A stretch of DNA of 64,000 bases from the NCBI GenBank assembly GCA_020634155.1, contig JACKCI010000001.1:1240001-1304000 (forward strand), written 5' to 3'. Source of the stretch: Anaerolineales bacterium. Lineage in GTDB: Bacteria > Chloroflexota > Anaerolineae > Aggregatilineales > J027. Both the position numbers and the translations under genes were made by a program. Under the pieces are notes generated by a model. It ran no database searches. It saw only the letters and a program-made list of their open reading frames with translations, and was not told the origin of the DNA. This document shows positions 54,339 to 62,859 of the stretch, piece by piece. Each line of letters begins with the position of its first letter. Position 1 is the stretch's first letter.

Positions 54339-55028
54339 ATGAGCGATTTAACTCCCCCCCCAAACCGCATCACCGTTGATGCCGAGCATATTGGCATTCG
54401 TACTATTCTGCCCATCTTAGCCTTCCTTGGCTTCGCGGGTGGTATTCTGCTAGGCCGTATCATTGCCAGCCTTATCGATGAGGCACTCAGCCCCACCTGT
54501 ATCTCTGCCAGTCTTGCATTAGTAGGCGCAATTGGCATGGTTCAACTTAGCGATAAGCTACTGAAACGTGTCTGGACGAGTGGCCGCTACCTTGACCTTG
54601 ATGCCCAATGCCTGACATTAGTGGATGAGCGCCGCAAAACGCCCGAACAGCAGGCCATTAGCTGGCAACAGCCTTTTCAGGTACAAGCGTGGTATTTTGA
54701 AGTGCCAACACGCAAATCACGGGTACCGAAAGGCTGGTACTGTGCGAGTGTACGCTTTAATCAGGGCCAGTATGACTACATTGTTTATACATTTTTGAAG
54801 CCAGATGAAGCGATACAACAGATTGCCAGCTTCCATGAATGGTTTGTCACCCTCAAGCCCAAGAAAGAGCGCGAGGAGCTATCGAGCGCTGATCCTCGCT
54901 GGGCGGCTCAACAAGAGCGTTATCGTCGTTTAGAAAATCAACGCTGGCAAAACGGGGCAGAAATCAGCGCCGAGAGCTTCTATCATATCTTCCAATTTGT
55001 TCAACGTTATGGGCAAATCAATCATTAA
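54339..55028 (+). CDS. Membrane protein of unknown function
   Basis: 229 residues. Two adjacent membrane helices (about 22-46 and 53-71) are followed by a cytoplasmic region of about 150 residues with an aromatic-rich core (WYFEVP, GWYCASVRFNQGQYDYIVY) and a charged helical tail ending FVQRYGQINH. I do not recognise a family. No Shine-Dalgarno sequence is present and an extended -10 lies directly upstream, so the mRNA may be leaderless. It is divergent from tilS and convergent with the parvulin lipoprotein gene. Confidence 0.7.
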   Translation: MSDLTPPPNRITVDAEHIGIRTILPILAFLGFAGGILLGRIIASLIDEALSPTCISASLALVGAIGMVQLSDKLLKRVWTSGRYLDLDAQCLTLVDERRKTPEQQAISWQQPFQVQAWYFEVPTRKSRVPKGWYCASVRFNQGQYDYIVYTFLKPDEAIQQIASFHEWFVTLKPKKEREELSSADPRWAAQQERYRRLENQRWQNGAEISAESFYHIFQFVQRYGQINH

Positions 55029-55061
55029 AAAACGATAGGCGGCACCACCGCACCGCCTATC
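55027..55061 (-). terminator. Rho-independent terminator of the envelope operon
   Basis: GATAGGCGG (55034-55042) pairs with CCGCCTATC (55053-55061) across ten bases. Read on the minus strand it is followed by GTTTTTT. It closes the operon of 55069-59931. Confidence 0.88.
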
Positions 55062-55068
55062 AATAGCA

Positions 55069-56337
55069 TTAGCGGGGTGAAATACTCAATGGCTCAGGCG
55101 TGGGGGTCGGCTCACCCACATCCACAAAGGGATTGTCTGGGTATGTGACAAACTCATCACGCATCATAGGCGAGACATCTTGGGGCAAGGGGTCAGTTGG
55201 GACAAATTCCATCCAGTTTTCATAATTTACGGTGTAGGTGGGGTCATCAAGCTTTTCGACAATCCACAACCGTACAAATTCTTTTCTTGCGGCATCAAGG
55301 TCACTTGGGCTGGCAATATCCAATTCAACCCCACCAATCCGAGCCACGTACCATCCTGAATCAGTGGCAAATGGGCCAATAACATCCCCTTCGTTTGCCG
55401 CGAAAATCGCATTAAGAATATCTTCAGGCAAATCATCGCTTCGGCTCACACGGCGCTCGGTCTCGTCGGCTGTGGGACTAAGGCCATATTCCACTGCTAT
55501 CCGCAAGATACTCTCACCATTTCGCATACGGTCTGCTACCGTAGCAGCATCCTCCCGGGTATCCAGCAACAGGTCTTGGACATTAACGGCTGTGATGCTT
55601 TCGGCAGTGGGGTCTGGCGCTAAATCACCAATAATCAGACTCAGTTGGTCATAATAGGTCAGGGCACGAACATGCTCGATAAATTGCTGCTCTGTCATAC
55701 CAGTGTATAACTGCATGTCAGCAATAAACACGGCATAGGCCTCATCCCAATTACGAGGTCGCGCACCCCCAGCCCCTAGCTCAACACCAATACGAGCCGC
55801 CACACGTCCATCAAAGAACGTCTTGTCAAGCTCAAGGTCGCGGAGGGCCGCCTCACGCAAGATCACCTGCTCAGTCAACATGGCATTCATGGTCTGCGTC
55901 CCCATCGATTCCGTATTGCTCAAGGTATAGAACAATGATTGGATTTGGGCTGTTTCTGGTCGGGTAAAATCAAGGATACGGCTTGGGCCTTCTTTGTCAA
56001 GACGCTTGGCAATGGCTTGTAGCGGAAGCCATCGTTCATAACGTACCCGTGCTTGGAACTCAGCAAGGGTAATTTCACGGCTGCCCACCTTGGCAACCAC
56101 CATCGCAGGATCAGCATCTGGGAATGGGGTTGCTGTCTGATACGGCGTTGAAGTCACGGTGGGGGTCGGGCTAGGGCCTGCCGTTGGGGGCAAGTGAGTT
56201 AAGGTTTGATTGGCGGCTGCCGTCTCCGTAACCGCAATCGTTGGACGATAGACCACAGGCGTTGGACGCTCCGCCCCACAAGCGCTCAACACCATCATAA
56301 ATAATACTGGGATAACCAGCCAAGACAACTTTCTCAA
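55069..56337 (-). CDS. Parvulin-type peptidyl-prolyl isomerase lipoprotein (SurA/PrsA-like)
   Basis: 422 residues from a TTG at 56337, preferred because AGGAGG lies ten bases upstream and the lipoprotein signal then begins at once (RKLSWLVIPVLF, lipobox LSAC). An in-frame start at 56403 would overlap the previous gene by 51 bases. A low-complexity TPT-rich stretch is followed by a SurA-N-like segment (VAKVGSREITLAEFQ) and a parvulin domain ending EGDVIGPFATDSGWYVARI. It should help fold exported proteins outside the membrane. The same domain type is found inside the BMP permease of this window. Last gene of a four-gene envelope operon. Confidence 0.85.
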   Translation of the reverse strand: MRKLSWLVIPVLFMMVLSACGAERPTPVVYRPTIAVTETAAANQTLTHLPPTAGPSPTPTVTSTPYQTATPFPDADPAMVVAKVGSREITLAEFQARVRYERWLPLQAIAKRLDKEGPSRILDFTRPETAQIQSLFYTLSNTESMGTQTMNAMLTEQVILREAALRDLELDKTFFDGRVAARIGVELGAGGARPRNWDEAYAVFIADMQLYTGMTEQQFIEHVRALTYYDQLSLIIGDLAPDPTAESITAVNVQDLLLDTREDAATVADRMRNGESILRIAVEYGLSPTADETERRVSRSDDLPEDILNAIFAANEGDVIGPFATDSGWYVARIGGVELDIASPSDLDAARKEFVRLWIVEKLDDPTYTVNYENWMEFVPTDPLPQDVSPMMRDEFVTYPDNPFVDVGEPTPTPEPLSISPR

Positions 56338-56351
56338 CGTTTTGTTTCCTC

Positions 56352-57080
56352 CTATGGTATGGGTTCTAAATAATAGCGGTTGGTACTGCCTTCCGCCATC
56401 CACCCCTCAGAACCACTGGCTAAACGAACAGGCCACCACACATAACCATCTGTGCAGGTTGGCTCACCGATAATCGTTACGTCTTCACCTTGATTCACTC
56501 GCAACACCACACTTGCGTTCAATCCGGGGTTGTCACGCATATTAATGCCACCATCCCCAACCCGCGCCTGCACATCCCGTGCCAGCCGTGTTTGCGGCGC
56601 ATCAGGACAAACAAAGGGGGTAGGCGTCATCGTTGGGGCTTCAGTTGGTGTAGGAATAGTAGCAGTAAAGGTTGGTGTTAGACTAGACTGCATTGCCACC
56701 GAGGTCTCGGCAAATGGGCCGACAGCCGCTGGTGGCGTTGTGATGGGCATATCTGGCGTATTGGTTACAAATGGGCTGGCGACAATAGGGATTGTGGTGC
56801 TAGGTAGGCTTTCACTTTCGCGCTGTTCAAGTAATGGGTCGCTATCCTCCGCAGTGAAAAATAGATAGCCCAAGGTACCAACAGTGCCAATCATCAGCAA
56901 CAAACCCACGCTACCCACCACCATCAACCAAACCGGAATCGCACGAGACGTCGTATAGACGATGGGCTGTACCAACGATGGTGAAGCCAACGTGGGTAGG
57001 CGTTTACACCGCCAACACGGTTGGTCATCACGCATCTGCTCGCGGTTTGCACCACAATGGGGGCAAAATTGGGTTGTCAT
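56352..57080 (-). CDS. Zinc-ribbon, single-span membrane protein with extracellular SH3b domain
   Basis: 242 residues from the ATG at 57080, which has GAGGTG upstream (a GTG at 57086 is the alternative). A zinc ribbon with CPHC and CWRC pairs (about 6-28) faces the cytoplasm, then one membrane helix (about 50-73), a Thr/Pro-rich linker, and a bacterial SH3 domain (about 165-242: INMRDNPGLNASVVLRV, then WWPVRLASGSEGWMAE). SH3b domains often bind peptidoglycan. It lies in an operon with a lipoprotein isomerase and an M23 fusion, which supports an envelope role. Confidence 0.8.
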   Translation of the reverse strand: MTTQFCPHCGANREQMRDDQPCWRCKRLPTLASPSLVQPIVYTTSRAIPVWLMVVGSVGLLLMIGTVGTLGYLFFTAEDSDPLLEQRESESLPSTTIPIVASPFVTNTPDMPITTPPAAVGPFAETSVAMQSSLTPTFTATIPTPTEAPTMTPTPFVCPDAPQTRLARDVQARVGDGGINMRDNPGLNASVVLRVNQGEDVTIIGEPTCTDGYVWWPVRLASGSEGWMAEGSTNRYYLEPIP

Positions 57081-57091
57081 ACGCACCTCAC

Positions 57092-58273
57092 TTAAGCTGG
57101 ATTTCGTAGTGCGTTTATTGAGCGCAACAAAGGATCAAGGCCCACTTTAATCTCATTAATCGTTAGGCTACTCACCACCACAATTAGATTTCCTCGCGCC
57201 GTCATCCAATCTTGTCGCAGGCTTTCAGCGGTGATTTGCAGCACACCATCGTCTATCATGAGACCAAACTGCATTCCGACTGCGGCACCAATACGGTAGG
57301 TCACTCCAGCCGCAAGATAGCCCCCCCACTCGAAGCTGTATAGGTCAACCACTTCTGCACCACGCGCATCCAAAGTCGCCAAGAGAGTTGCCAGCGGAAT
57401 GGCTTGGGGGGTAGTGTCGGGGTCAACGGGGTCAACCCATGCAAAATCAAGGGATGCGCCCGCCATATTGACATTTTGGAGGGTAATCTGTTGGTCATCC
57501 TCAACTGAGTACCAGCCTTGGGGCCGCACAAAATCTACCACCGTATCATCAATTGTCATGGTGTAGTGGATGGTTGGGTCAGGGCCGGGGACAAGAGGCG
57601 GGTCTTGATAAAACTCGTTGAACAAGCGCCTTAACATCGCTGAAGGGTCTAGACCTTCCAACGCGGCCTTTGTATCACGGTCAATCAAAGCCACCCCATC
57701 CCATGCCAAGGTATCCAGCATGGCATACCATAAACCCATATAATCTTGACTTTGGACGGCCTGCATCTCCAGTATCAACAAGGTTTCAGTATTGATCGCC
57801 GCCACCATTGCAAGGCTCATCTTGGTTGGTTCGACAAGGGGTAACTGGTCATCGGACTCAAAGAAGGTTGTGAATGCACCCGTAAAGCCATTACCCAACG
57901 TAACTGGCACCACATGACCATAAACACCCATACCAGCCCCCAAACGGGTTCGCTGATATGCTTCCAAATAAGCCGTGGCTGGATTCTCAGCTTGGGGGTC
58001 AAAGCTGAAGGGTAAGGCAGCACTGGGTGAGACCGCAATCTCCACCCGTGCCGAAGCCAAGGGTTTGCCCGTCAATGGCTGATTATCAATTACCCCATAC
58101 GGAAAAGCGCTTCCTTGCCCACCTACTATCCAACCGGAAGGGTAGTTGATGGACAATGTGCCAGACTCCGTGTCCAGTTGGAAGGTCTCAGGGAGTTCGA
58201 GGCTGCCATCTTGGGCAAGGGCCACGTTGGGTAACAAACACAACAAGAGAAGGAAAACGATGGTTTTCTGCAA
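57092..58273 (-). CDS. Secreted protein with two similar beta-rich halves, unknown function
   Basis: 393 residues. A signal peptide (about 1-20, ending VALAQ) precedes two halves (about 25-200 and 235-380) that each open with a predicted pattern like FxxxxGWxx (YPSGWIVGG, RPQGWYSVE). The pattern and spacing suggest a PsbP/DUF1795-like fold, but the match is weak and I do not assign a family. No catalytic motif is seen. Eleven bases separate it from both neighbours, so it is clearly co-transcribed with the SH3b protein and the M23 fusion. Confidence 0.7.
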   Translation of the reverse strand: MQKTIVFLLLLCLLPNVALAQDGSLELPETFQLDTESGTLSINYPSGWIVGGQGSAFPYGVIDNQPLTGKPLASARVEIAVSPSAALPFSFDPQAENPATAYLEAYQRTRLGAGMGVYGHVVPVTLGNGFTGAFTTFFESDDQLPLVEPTKMSLAMVAAINTETLLILEMQAVQSQDYMGLWYAMLDTLAWDGVALIDRDTKAALEGLDPSAMLRRLFNEFYQDPPLVPGPDPTIHYTMTIDDTVVDFVRPQGWYSVEDDQQITLQNVNMAGASLDFAWVDPVDPDTTPQAIPLATLLATLDARGAEVVDLYSFEWGGYLAAGVTYRIGAAVGMQFGLMIDDGVLQITAESLRQDWMTARGNLIVVVSSLTINEIKVGLDPLLRSINALRNPA

Positions 58274-58284
58274 CTAGAGCCTCC

Positions 58285-59931
58285 TTAAGCTTTTGGCCCG
58301 ATGACTGGCCCCCCACGGATGATGGTTGGCTGGTCGAGCGGCGTTAACCACCGTTGCCAGCGCGGGCTACTATAGAAGCCATAAATACCTTCAGGTGGGA
58401 ACTGGCTAATCAACGAAGACCGCATAGTCTCGGTCATAAATTGCAAGGGATTGAGGATATAGGTCTCGCTTTGGTAGCGGATTTCAAGGTGCATATGTTG
58501 AGCGCCATAGTCAATGGTACCGACCACTGTGTTGGGTGTGACCCGTGTCCCCTTTGCCAATGAAATGGGTCGCGCCACATGCCCATAGATAATCCGATAA
58601 TCCCCTATCAAAATATCTACACGATTAGGGCCAAAGGCACGTTCTGAGCCGCTATAATCAAACACACCATTTACCCCTGCATAAACCGGAATTCCACCGG
58701 GGTGACCATAGTCCAATCCACCGTGTAGCCCTTGGCTATAGCCATTGTAGTTATTTTGCTCACCATAGCGGTAGGCAAAAATCGTGTTGCCATAATAATA
58801 GAACCAGCGCATCTCGTCTAGGTCAAGTGGAGAGCGCTCAAAGAGGAAGGCTGGCGCGGGCAAGGGGGTGTTAATGTCCACCATAAAGACCTCGCTGTTG
58901 TCGGTGGTGCGCTCCGCTGACCACCCTGTGCGGTGTTTCCACCACACATAACCCGCCAGTTCCGTCCGTGAGCTAATCTGGGCATCTACTTGCTCCCCTT
59001 GACGAAGTTGCTCACCCGGTAGCAGGGTACGCGGGTCGGTAGAAGGCTCACTTCGGACATTCAAAACAAGGGTACTCACCAAGAATTTCTTGGTCGGGCC
59101 AGTTGTCCCGCCACCACTATCGGGAATATTGTTAGGGTCGATGCGGGCGATAGCACCAAACTCGGCGGGACCAGCCGACCCCAATCGAAAATAGCTGATA
59201 CCGGGAGCACCCTTTTGGAAAGAATAAATCCCGGCCTCATAAATCTGGTCTTCGGGTACTCGCGTGCCAGAACTGGGGTCTTCATAGGCTTGCAGCATGG
59301 GTACAATCGGCTTGTTATATTGGGCTAAGTTGTAAAAGGCTTCATCAACATAGGCTTTGGGGCCGCGTGTCCCTTCGCTAAAGTGCCAATGATAGACCAT
59401 TGGGTGCAGGCTATCGACATAGGGTAGCCACTCGTCAATATGAATATTGCGGGGATGGCTTCCCCGCGCATCCAAATTGAGCGCCAGATGAAAGCCATTC
59501 GGTGCGGCGTTCCGAATGCGGGTAATTAAACGGCGAGCGGTCTCAGCCGTCTGGCCTCCAAAATAGCCCTCACCGTCTTCGACATCCAAAATCATGGCTT
59601 TGACTCCGGCGGTGCGGCAGGCGAGACCAATCACGCGTGATTCTTCTTCAATATTATCGCCACGTATCACACACCAAAGGTAAGTCTGCAAGCCATTGCG
59701 GGCCAGCGCTTTGGCCCAGCGCAGAATATCCGCCTGCCCATTAATCGCCATATTGGGATTGTTATCATAGCGCCCTTGCCAATATTGCCCATCATTGCTC
59801 TTTATCGCTATGCCTTTGACATTGGGGCTATAGGTTTTGACAGTCTGAATTAATTCATCAATGGTATTTTCGCCAACAGCACGACCCATCCAGTGGATCC
59901 AAAATATTTTGCGGTCAAAAGGGGTTGTCAT
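58285..59931 (-). CDS. Glycosidase-like, SH3b and M23 metallopeptidase fusion
   Basis: 548 residues from the ATG at 59931 (GAGGAG upstream). The N-terminal third (about 10-280) reads like a TIM-barrel glycosidase of the GH25/GHL type: LILDVEDGEGYF, HLALNLDARG, DSLHPMVYHWHF. A middle SH3b-like segment (about 300-360) follows, with NVRSEPSTDPRT and YVWWKHRTGWS. The C-terminal region has HGGLDYGHPGG, IIYGHVARP and HMHLEIRY, giving the M23 zinc ligands. No signal peptide is obvious, which is odd for a wall-acting enzyme. Probably peptidoglycan or glycan remodelling. First gene of the operon. Confidence 0.8.
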   Translation of the reverse strand: MTTPFDRKIFWIHWMGRAVGENTIDELIQTVKTYSPNVKGIAIKSNDGQYWQGRYDNNPNMAINGQADILRWAKALARNGLQTYLWCVIRGDNIEEESRVIGLACRTAGVKAMILDVEDGEGYFGGQTAETARRLITRIRNAAPNGFHLALNLDARGSHPRNIHIDEWLPYVDSLHPMVYHWHFSEGTRGPKAYVDEAFYNLAQYNKPIVPMLQAYEDPSSGTRVPEDQIYEAGIYSFQKGAPGISYFRLGSAGPAEFGAIARIDPNNIPDSGGGTTGPTKKFLVSTLVLNVRSEPSTDPRTLLPGEQLRQGEQVDAQISSRTELAGYVWWKHRTGWSAERTTDNSEVFMVDINTPLPAPAFLFERSPLDLDEMRWFYYYGNTIFAYRYGEQNNYNGYSQGLHGGLDYGHPGGIPVYAGVNGVFDYSGSERAFGPNRVDILIGDYRIIYGHVARPISLAKGTRVTPNTVVGTIDYGAQHMHLEIRYQSETYILNPLQFMTETMRSSLISQFPPEGIYGFYSSPRWQRWLTPLDQPTIIRGGPVIGPKA

Positions 59932-59964
59932 GAGTACCACTCCTCAAAAATAACCTACCCCTAC

Positions 59965-59993
59965 AGTATGCGCCATGTTCCCTTGAATGACAA
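59965..59993 (-). promoter_or_regulatory. Promoter of the envelope operon
   Basis: On the minus strand TTGTCA (59988-59993) and CATACT (59965-59970) are 17 bases apart, with the ATG about 34 bases downstream of the -10. Confidence 0.55.
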
Positions 59994-59997
59994 CGAG

Positions 59998-60026
59998 TTG
60001 ATGGAAGCACATAATCTCGCTACAAT
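59998..60026 (+). promoter_or_regulatory. Promoter of the YyaL-type gene
   Basis: TTGATG (59998-60003) and TACAAT (60021-60026) are separated by exactly 17 bases, about 44 bases before the ATG. It lies back to back with the divergent envelope-operon promoter. Confidence 0.6.
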
Positions 60027-60069
60027 AATTTTGCAAACCGATATTCAATTAATTGATTGAAAGCGACCT

Positions 60070-62139
60070 ATGAACCGACTCCAATACGAAACCAGCCCCT
60101 ACCTGCGCCAACATCAAGACAACCCCGTTGACTGGTACCCTTGGGGCGAGGAAGCCCTTGCTAAAGCCAAGGCCGAAGATAAGCCTATCCTACTAAGTAT
60201 TGGCTATGCCGCCTGCCATTGGTGCCATGTCATGGCCCATGAGAGCTTTGAAGACGCCGAAACCGCCGCCATGATGAATGACCTCTTTGTCAATATCAAG
60301 GTAGACCGCGAAGAGCGTCCCGACATCGACGACCTCTATATGCAGGCTACACTCATTTTCACACAGGGACATGGCGGCTGGCCTATGACTGTCTTCCTGA
60401 CACCTGACGGCAAGCCTTTCCATGCAGGCACCTACTTCCCACCTACCCCACGCTATGGCATGCCCAGCTTTCGGCAAATCATGGGGGCAGCGCATCAAGC
60501 CTATGCCCAACACCGTGAGGAGCTAGAAGCCAGCGCCCACCAAATCTCCCAACTCCTCAATCAAGCGTTTGAGGTCAATCCCGCAGGCGAGGAACTAGAC
60601 GCCACCCTACTCAGGACGGCGGCCTTTAAGTTGATTGCCGATACTGACCCCATCTACGGAGGGCTGCACCGAGGCCAACCTAAGTTCCCCTCCCCCATGA
60701 ATCTCGACTTTCTATTGCGCTATCACACGACAGCCCCCGATGAACGCTTCATCAACGCTGTGAGTTTTACTCTCGAAAAGATGGCTCAAGGTGGCATCTA
60801 TGACCAAATCGGGGGCGGCTTCCATCGCTATAGCGTCGATAATCGCTGGCTGGTGCCCCATTTTGAGAAGATGCTTTATGACAATGCCCAACTCGCCCGC
60901 GTCTATCTGCATGCCTATCAGTTGACAGGCAATGCCTTTTTTGCCGACGTGACCCGTGACATCCTGACCTATGTGGAACGGGAAATGCTGGATGCTTGCG
61001 GCGGATTCTATAGCACCCAAGATGCCGACTCCGAAGGTGAAGAGGGCAAGTTTTATGTGTGGTCAGCGACTGAAATACGCGAGGTACTCAAGGGGCATCT
61101 GAGCGAAGCCGAGATTAAGGCCTATCTGGATTGTTATGACATCACCACTGACGGCAATTTTGAGGGACACAACATCCCCAACCGCCCCGAAGCGCTCGAC
61201 ACAGTAGCCGCCCGTCACCATGTAACCCCCGAACAACTCGACTCTATCGCCAAGACCGCACGCCCACTGCTCTTTACCCACCGAGAACAGCGTATCAAGC
61301 CGGGGCTGGATGACAAAATGTTGGCGGCATGGAACGGCATGATGTTAGCTGCCTATGCTGAAGCAGCACGGGTTCTAGATGATACTCATTACCAAGCCAT
61401 CGCGGAACGCAACGCAGCCTTTATCCTAAGCGAACTCAGCACAGCGGATGGGCGTCTGTATCGCACCCATAAACGCACAAGTCATGAACATGGTGAGAGT
61501 AAACTCACAGCCTATCTTGAGGATTATGCCAATGTGATGGATGGGCTACTGGAACTCTACCAAACCACCTTTGATACTCGCTGGTTTAGTGAGGCCCAGC
61601 GCCTTGCCAATTACACTCTCGCTCATTTCCGCGCCGAGGCAGGCTTCTATGACACCAGTGATGAGCATGAAACCCTTATTGCCCGTCCCCGTAGCCTACA
61701 AGACAATGCAACACCAGCCGGCAACACCCTCATAGCGTCATGTTTATTGAAGCTGGCAGCCTATACAGGTCATGCAGTTTATGAGGAGGCCGCATTGAGT
61801 GTCTACGGACAGATTAGCCATGCCATGCGTGAATACCCAAGCGCTTTTGGAGTGGCTTTGGCAGGCGTACACCTGCTCACTCAACGTCCTGTTGAAGTGG
61901 CAATTATCGGCAAGCGTAACGATGCCCAAGCGGTGTTGGATGTCGTGCGAAAGCCCTTCCACCCCCGTGTTATCGTGGCCTTGGCTGAATCCGACCAAGA
62001 CGCGGAATCAACCCCTCCCCTACTAGCCTATCGTACTCAGCGCGAAGGACGACCAACCGTGTATGTATGTCAAAACTTTGCTTGTGCAACCCCAGTCACA
62101 ACGGCTGCTGAGGTACAAAGTCTCTTAGATGAAGTTTAA
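60070..62139 (+). CDS. yyaL: YyaL/DUF255 thioredoxin-domain protein
   Basis: 689 residues, usual for the YyaL/SPATA20 family. An N-terminal thioredoxin-like domain opens NRLQYETSPYLRQH and has the CHWCHVM motif (a C-x-x-C centre). A large alpha/alpha-barrel follows with QPKFPSPMNLDFLL, GGIYDQIGGGFHRYSVDNRW, PHFEKMLYDNAQL and a STQDADSEGEEGKFYVWS segment. The function is poorly known; a redox or carbohydrate-epimerase-like role has been proposed for the family. Two back-to-back promoters separate it from the envelope operon. Its 3' end overlaps the next minus-strand gene by 15 bases. Confidence 0.9.
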   Translation: MNRLQYETSPYLRQHQDNPVDWYPWGEEALAKAKAEDKPILLSIGYAACHWCHVMAHESFEDAETAAMMNDLFVNIKVDREERPDIDDLYMQATLIFTQGHGGWPMTVFLTPDGKPFHAGTYFPPTPRYGMPSFRQIMGAAHQAYAQHREELEASAHQISQLLNQAFEVNPAGEELDATLLRTAAFKLIADTDPIYGGLHRGQPKFPSPMNLDFLLRYHTTAPDERFINAVSFTLEKMAQGGIYDQIGGGFHRYSVDNRWLVPHFEKMLYDNAQLARVYLHAYQLTGNAFFADVTRDILTYVEREMLDACGGFYSTQDADSEGEEGKFYVWSATEIREVLKGHLSEAEIKAYLDCYDITTDGNFEGHNIPNRPEALDTVAARHHVTPEQLDSIAKTARPLLFTHREQRIKPGLDDKMLAAWNGMMLAAYAEAARVLDDTHYQAIAERNAAFILSELSTADGRLYRTHKRTSHEHGESKLTAYLEDYANVMDGLLELYQTTFDTRWFSEAQRLANYTLAHFRAEAGFYDTSDEHETLIARPRSLQDNATPAGNTLIASCLLKLAAYTGHAVYEEAALSVYGQISHAMREYPSAFGVALAGVHLLTQRPVEVAIIGKRNDAQAVLDVVRKPFHPRVIVALAESDQDAESTPPLLAYRTQREGRPTVYVCQNFACATPVTTAAEVQSLLDEV

Positions 62140-62841
62140 TATCGCATTCATCACCGCTGGAGCCACCAATACAGGCAAAATGGCAATCGGTAACGAGAGG
62201 CGGTGTACCGCTTGGATGATACGCACATAAAGAAAATAGCCATAGACAATCAACAACAGCGCAACGGCAATGAAGAGGCGAATATCAATCATACCTATCG
62301 CAAGAATCACGGGTGTTATGAGATTACGCCCAATGGTCGCAGCAAAAAAGAGGTGCAGGTGGTCGGAGAGGTCGCCTGTACCTTCAAAAAATAGCGTAAA
62401 AGCATAGACTAGACCAACATAGGCAACCTCGAGAAATACAAAGCCAAGGCCAATCAATATGCCGTTGATCAGGCGTGCCGCATCACCCGTCACCCCAAGG
62501 CTGAGTTGCAGATCGGTAATTTCCACACTCAACGCCGAGTCGCTATTGAGAGAGATAATCACCGTTAACAGCCCCAATAAGCCATTCAAGATTGACAGAG
62601 CCAGCATATCGACTACAAAGCGACTCCAGTTTTGACCACCTCGACAGTAGCGCCCTAAACCCATTCCGCCCGAAAAGAATACCCCTATCCAATCCAAGGG
62701 GGTTCCGAGCCAAACAGGTATCGCAGGAGATACCGTTGGAGGAGATTCTACATCCCCTCCTAACCGATAGCCACACTCACGGCAGATAGTCGCAGTTGGC
62801 GGGTTTAAGTTGCGACAGTTCGGACACAAGCGCTGCACCAA
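62125..62841 (-). CDS. Zinc-ribbon integral membrane protein (Yip1-like)
   Basis: 238 residues. An N-terminal zinc ribbon has CPNC and CREC pairs (about 6-24), followed by a Pro-rich linker and about five membrane helices, including ILNGLLGLLTVIISL and a C-terminal pair. The overall plan resembles Yip1/YIF1-type bacterial proteins, though no signature is decisive. It sits 18 bases downstream of the PPC/SH3b gene and probably shares its transcript. Function unknown. Confidence 0.7.
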   Translation of the reverse strand: MVQRLCPNCRNLNPPTATICRECGYRLGGDVESPPTVSPAIPVWLGTPLDWIGVFFSGGMGLGRYCRGGQNWSRFVVDMLALSILNGLLGLLTVIISLNSDSALSVEITDLQLSLGVTGDAARLINGILIGLGFVFLEVAYVGLVYAFTLFFEGTGDLSDHLHLFFAATIGRNLITPVILAIGMIDIRLFIAVALLLIVYGYFLYVRIIQAVHRLSLPIAILPVLVAPAVMNAILNFI

Positions 62842-62859
62842 GCTACTTCCCCCTATAGG

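Noticed and set aside
55338..56403. Longer start at 56403 for the parvulin lipoprotein
   Set aside because: It would overlap the previous gene by 51 bases and bury the lipoprotein signal; the TTG at 56337 has a strong ribosome site.
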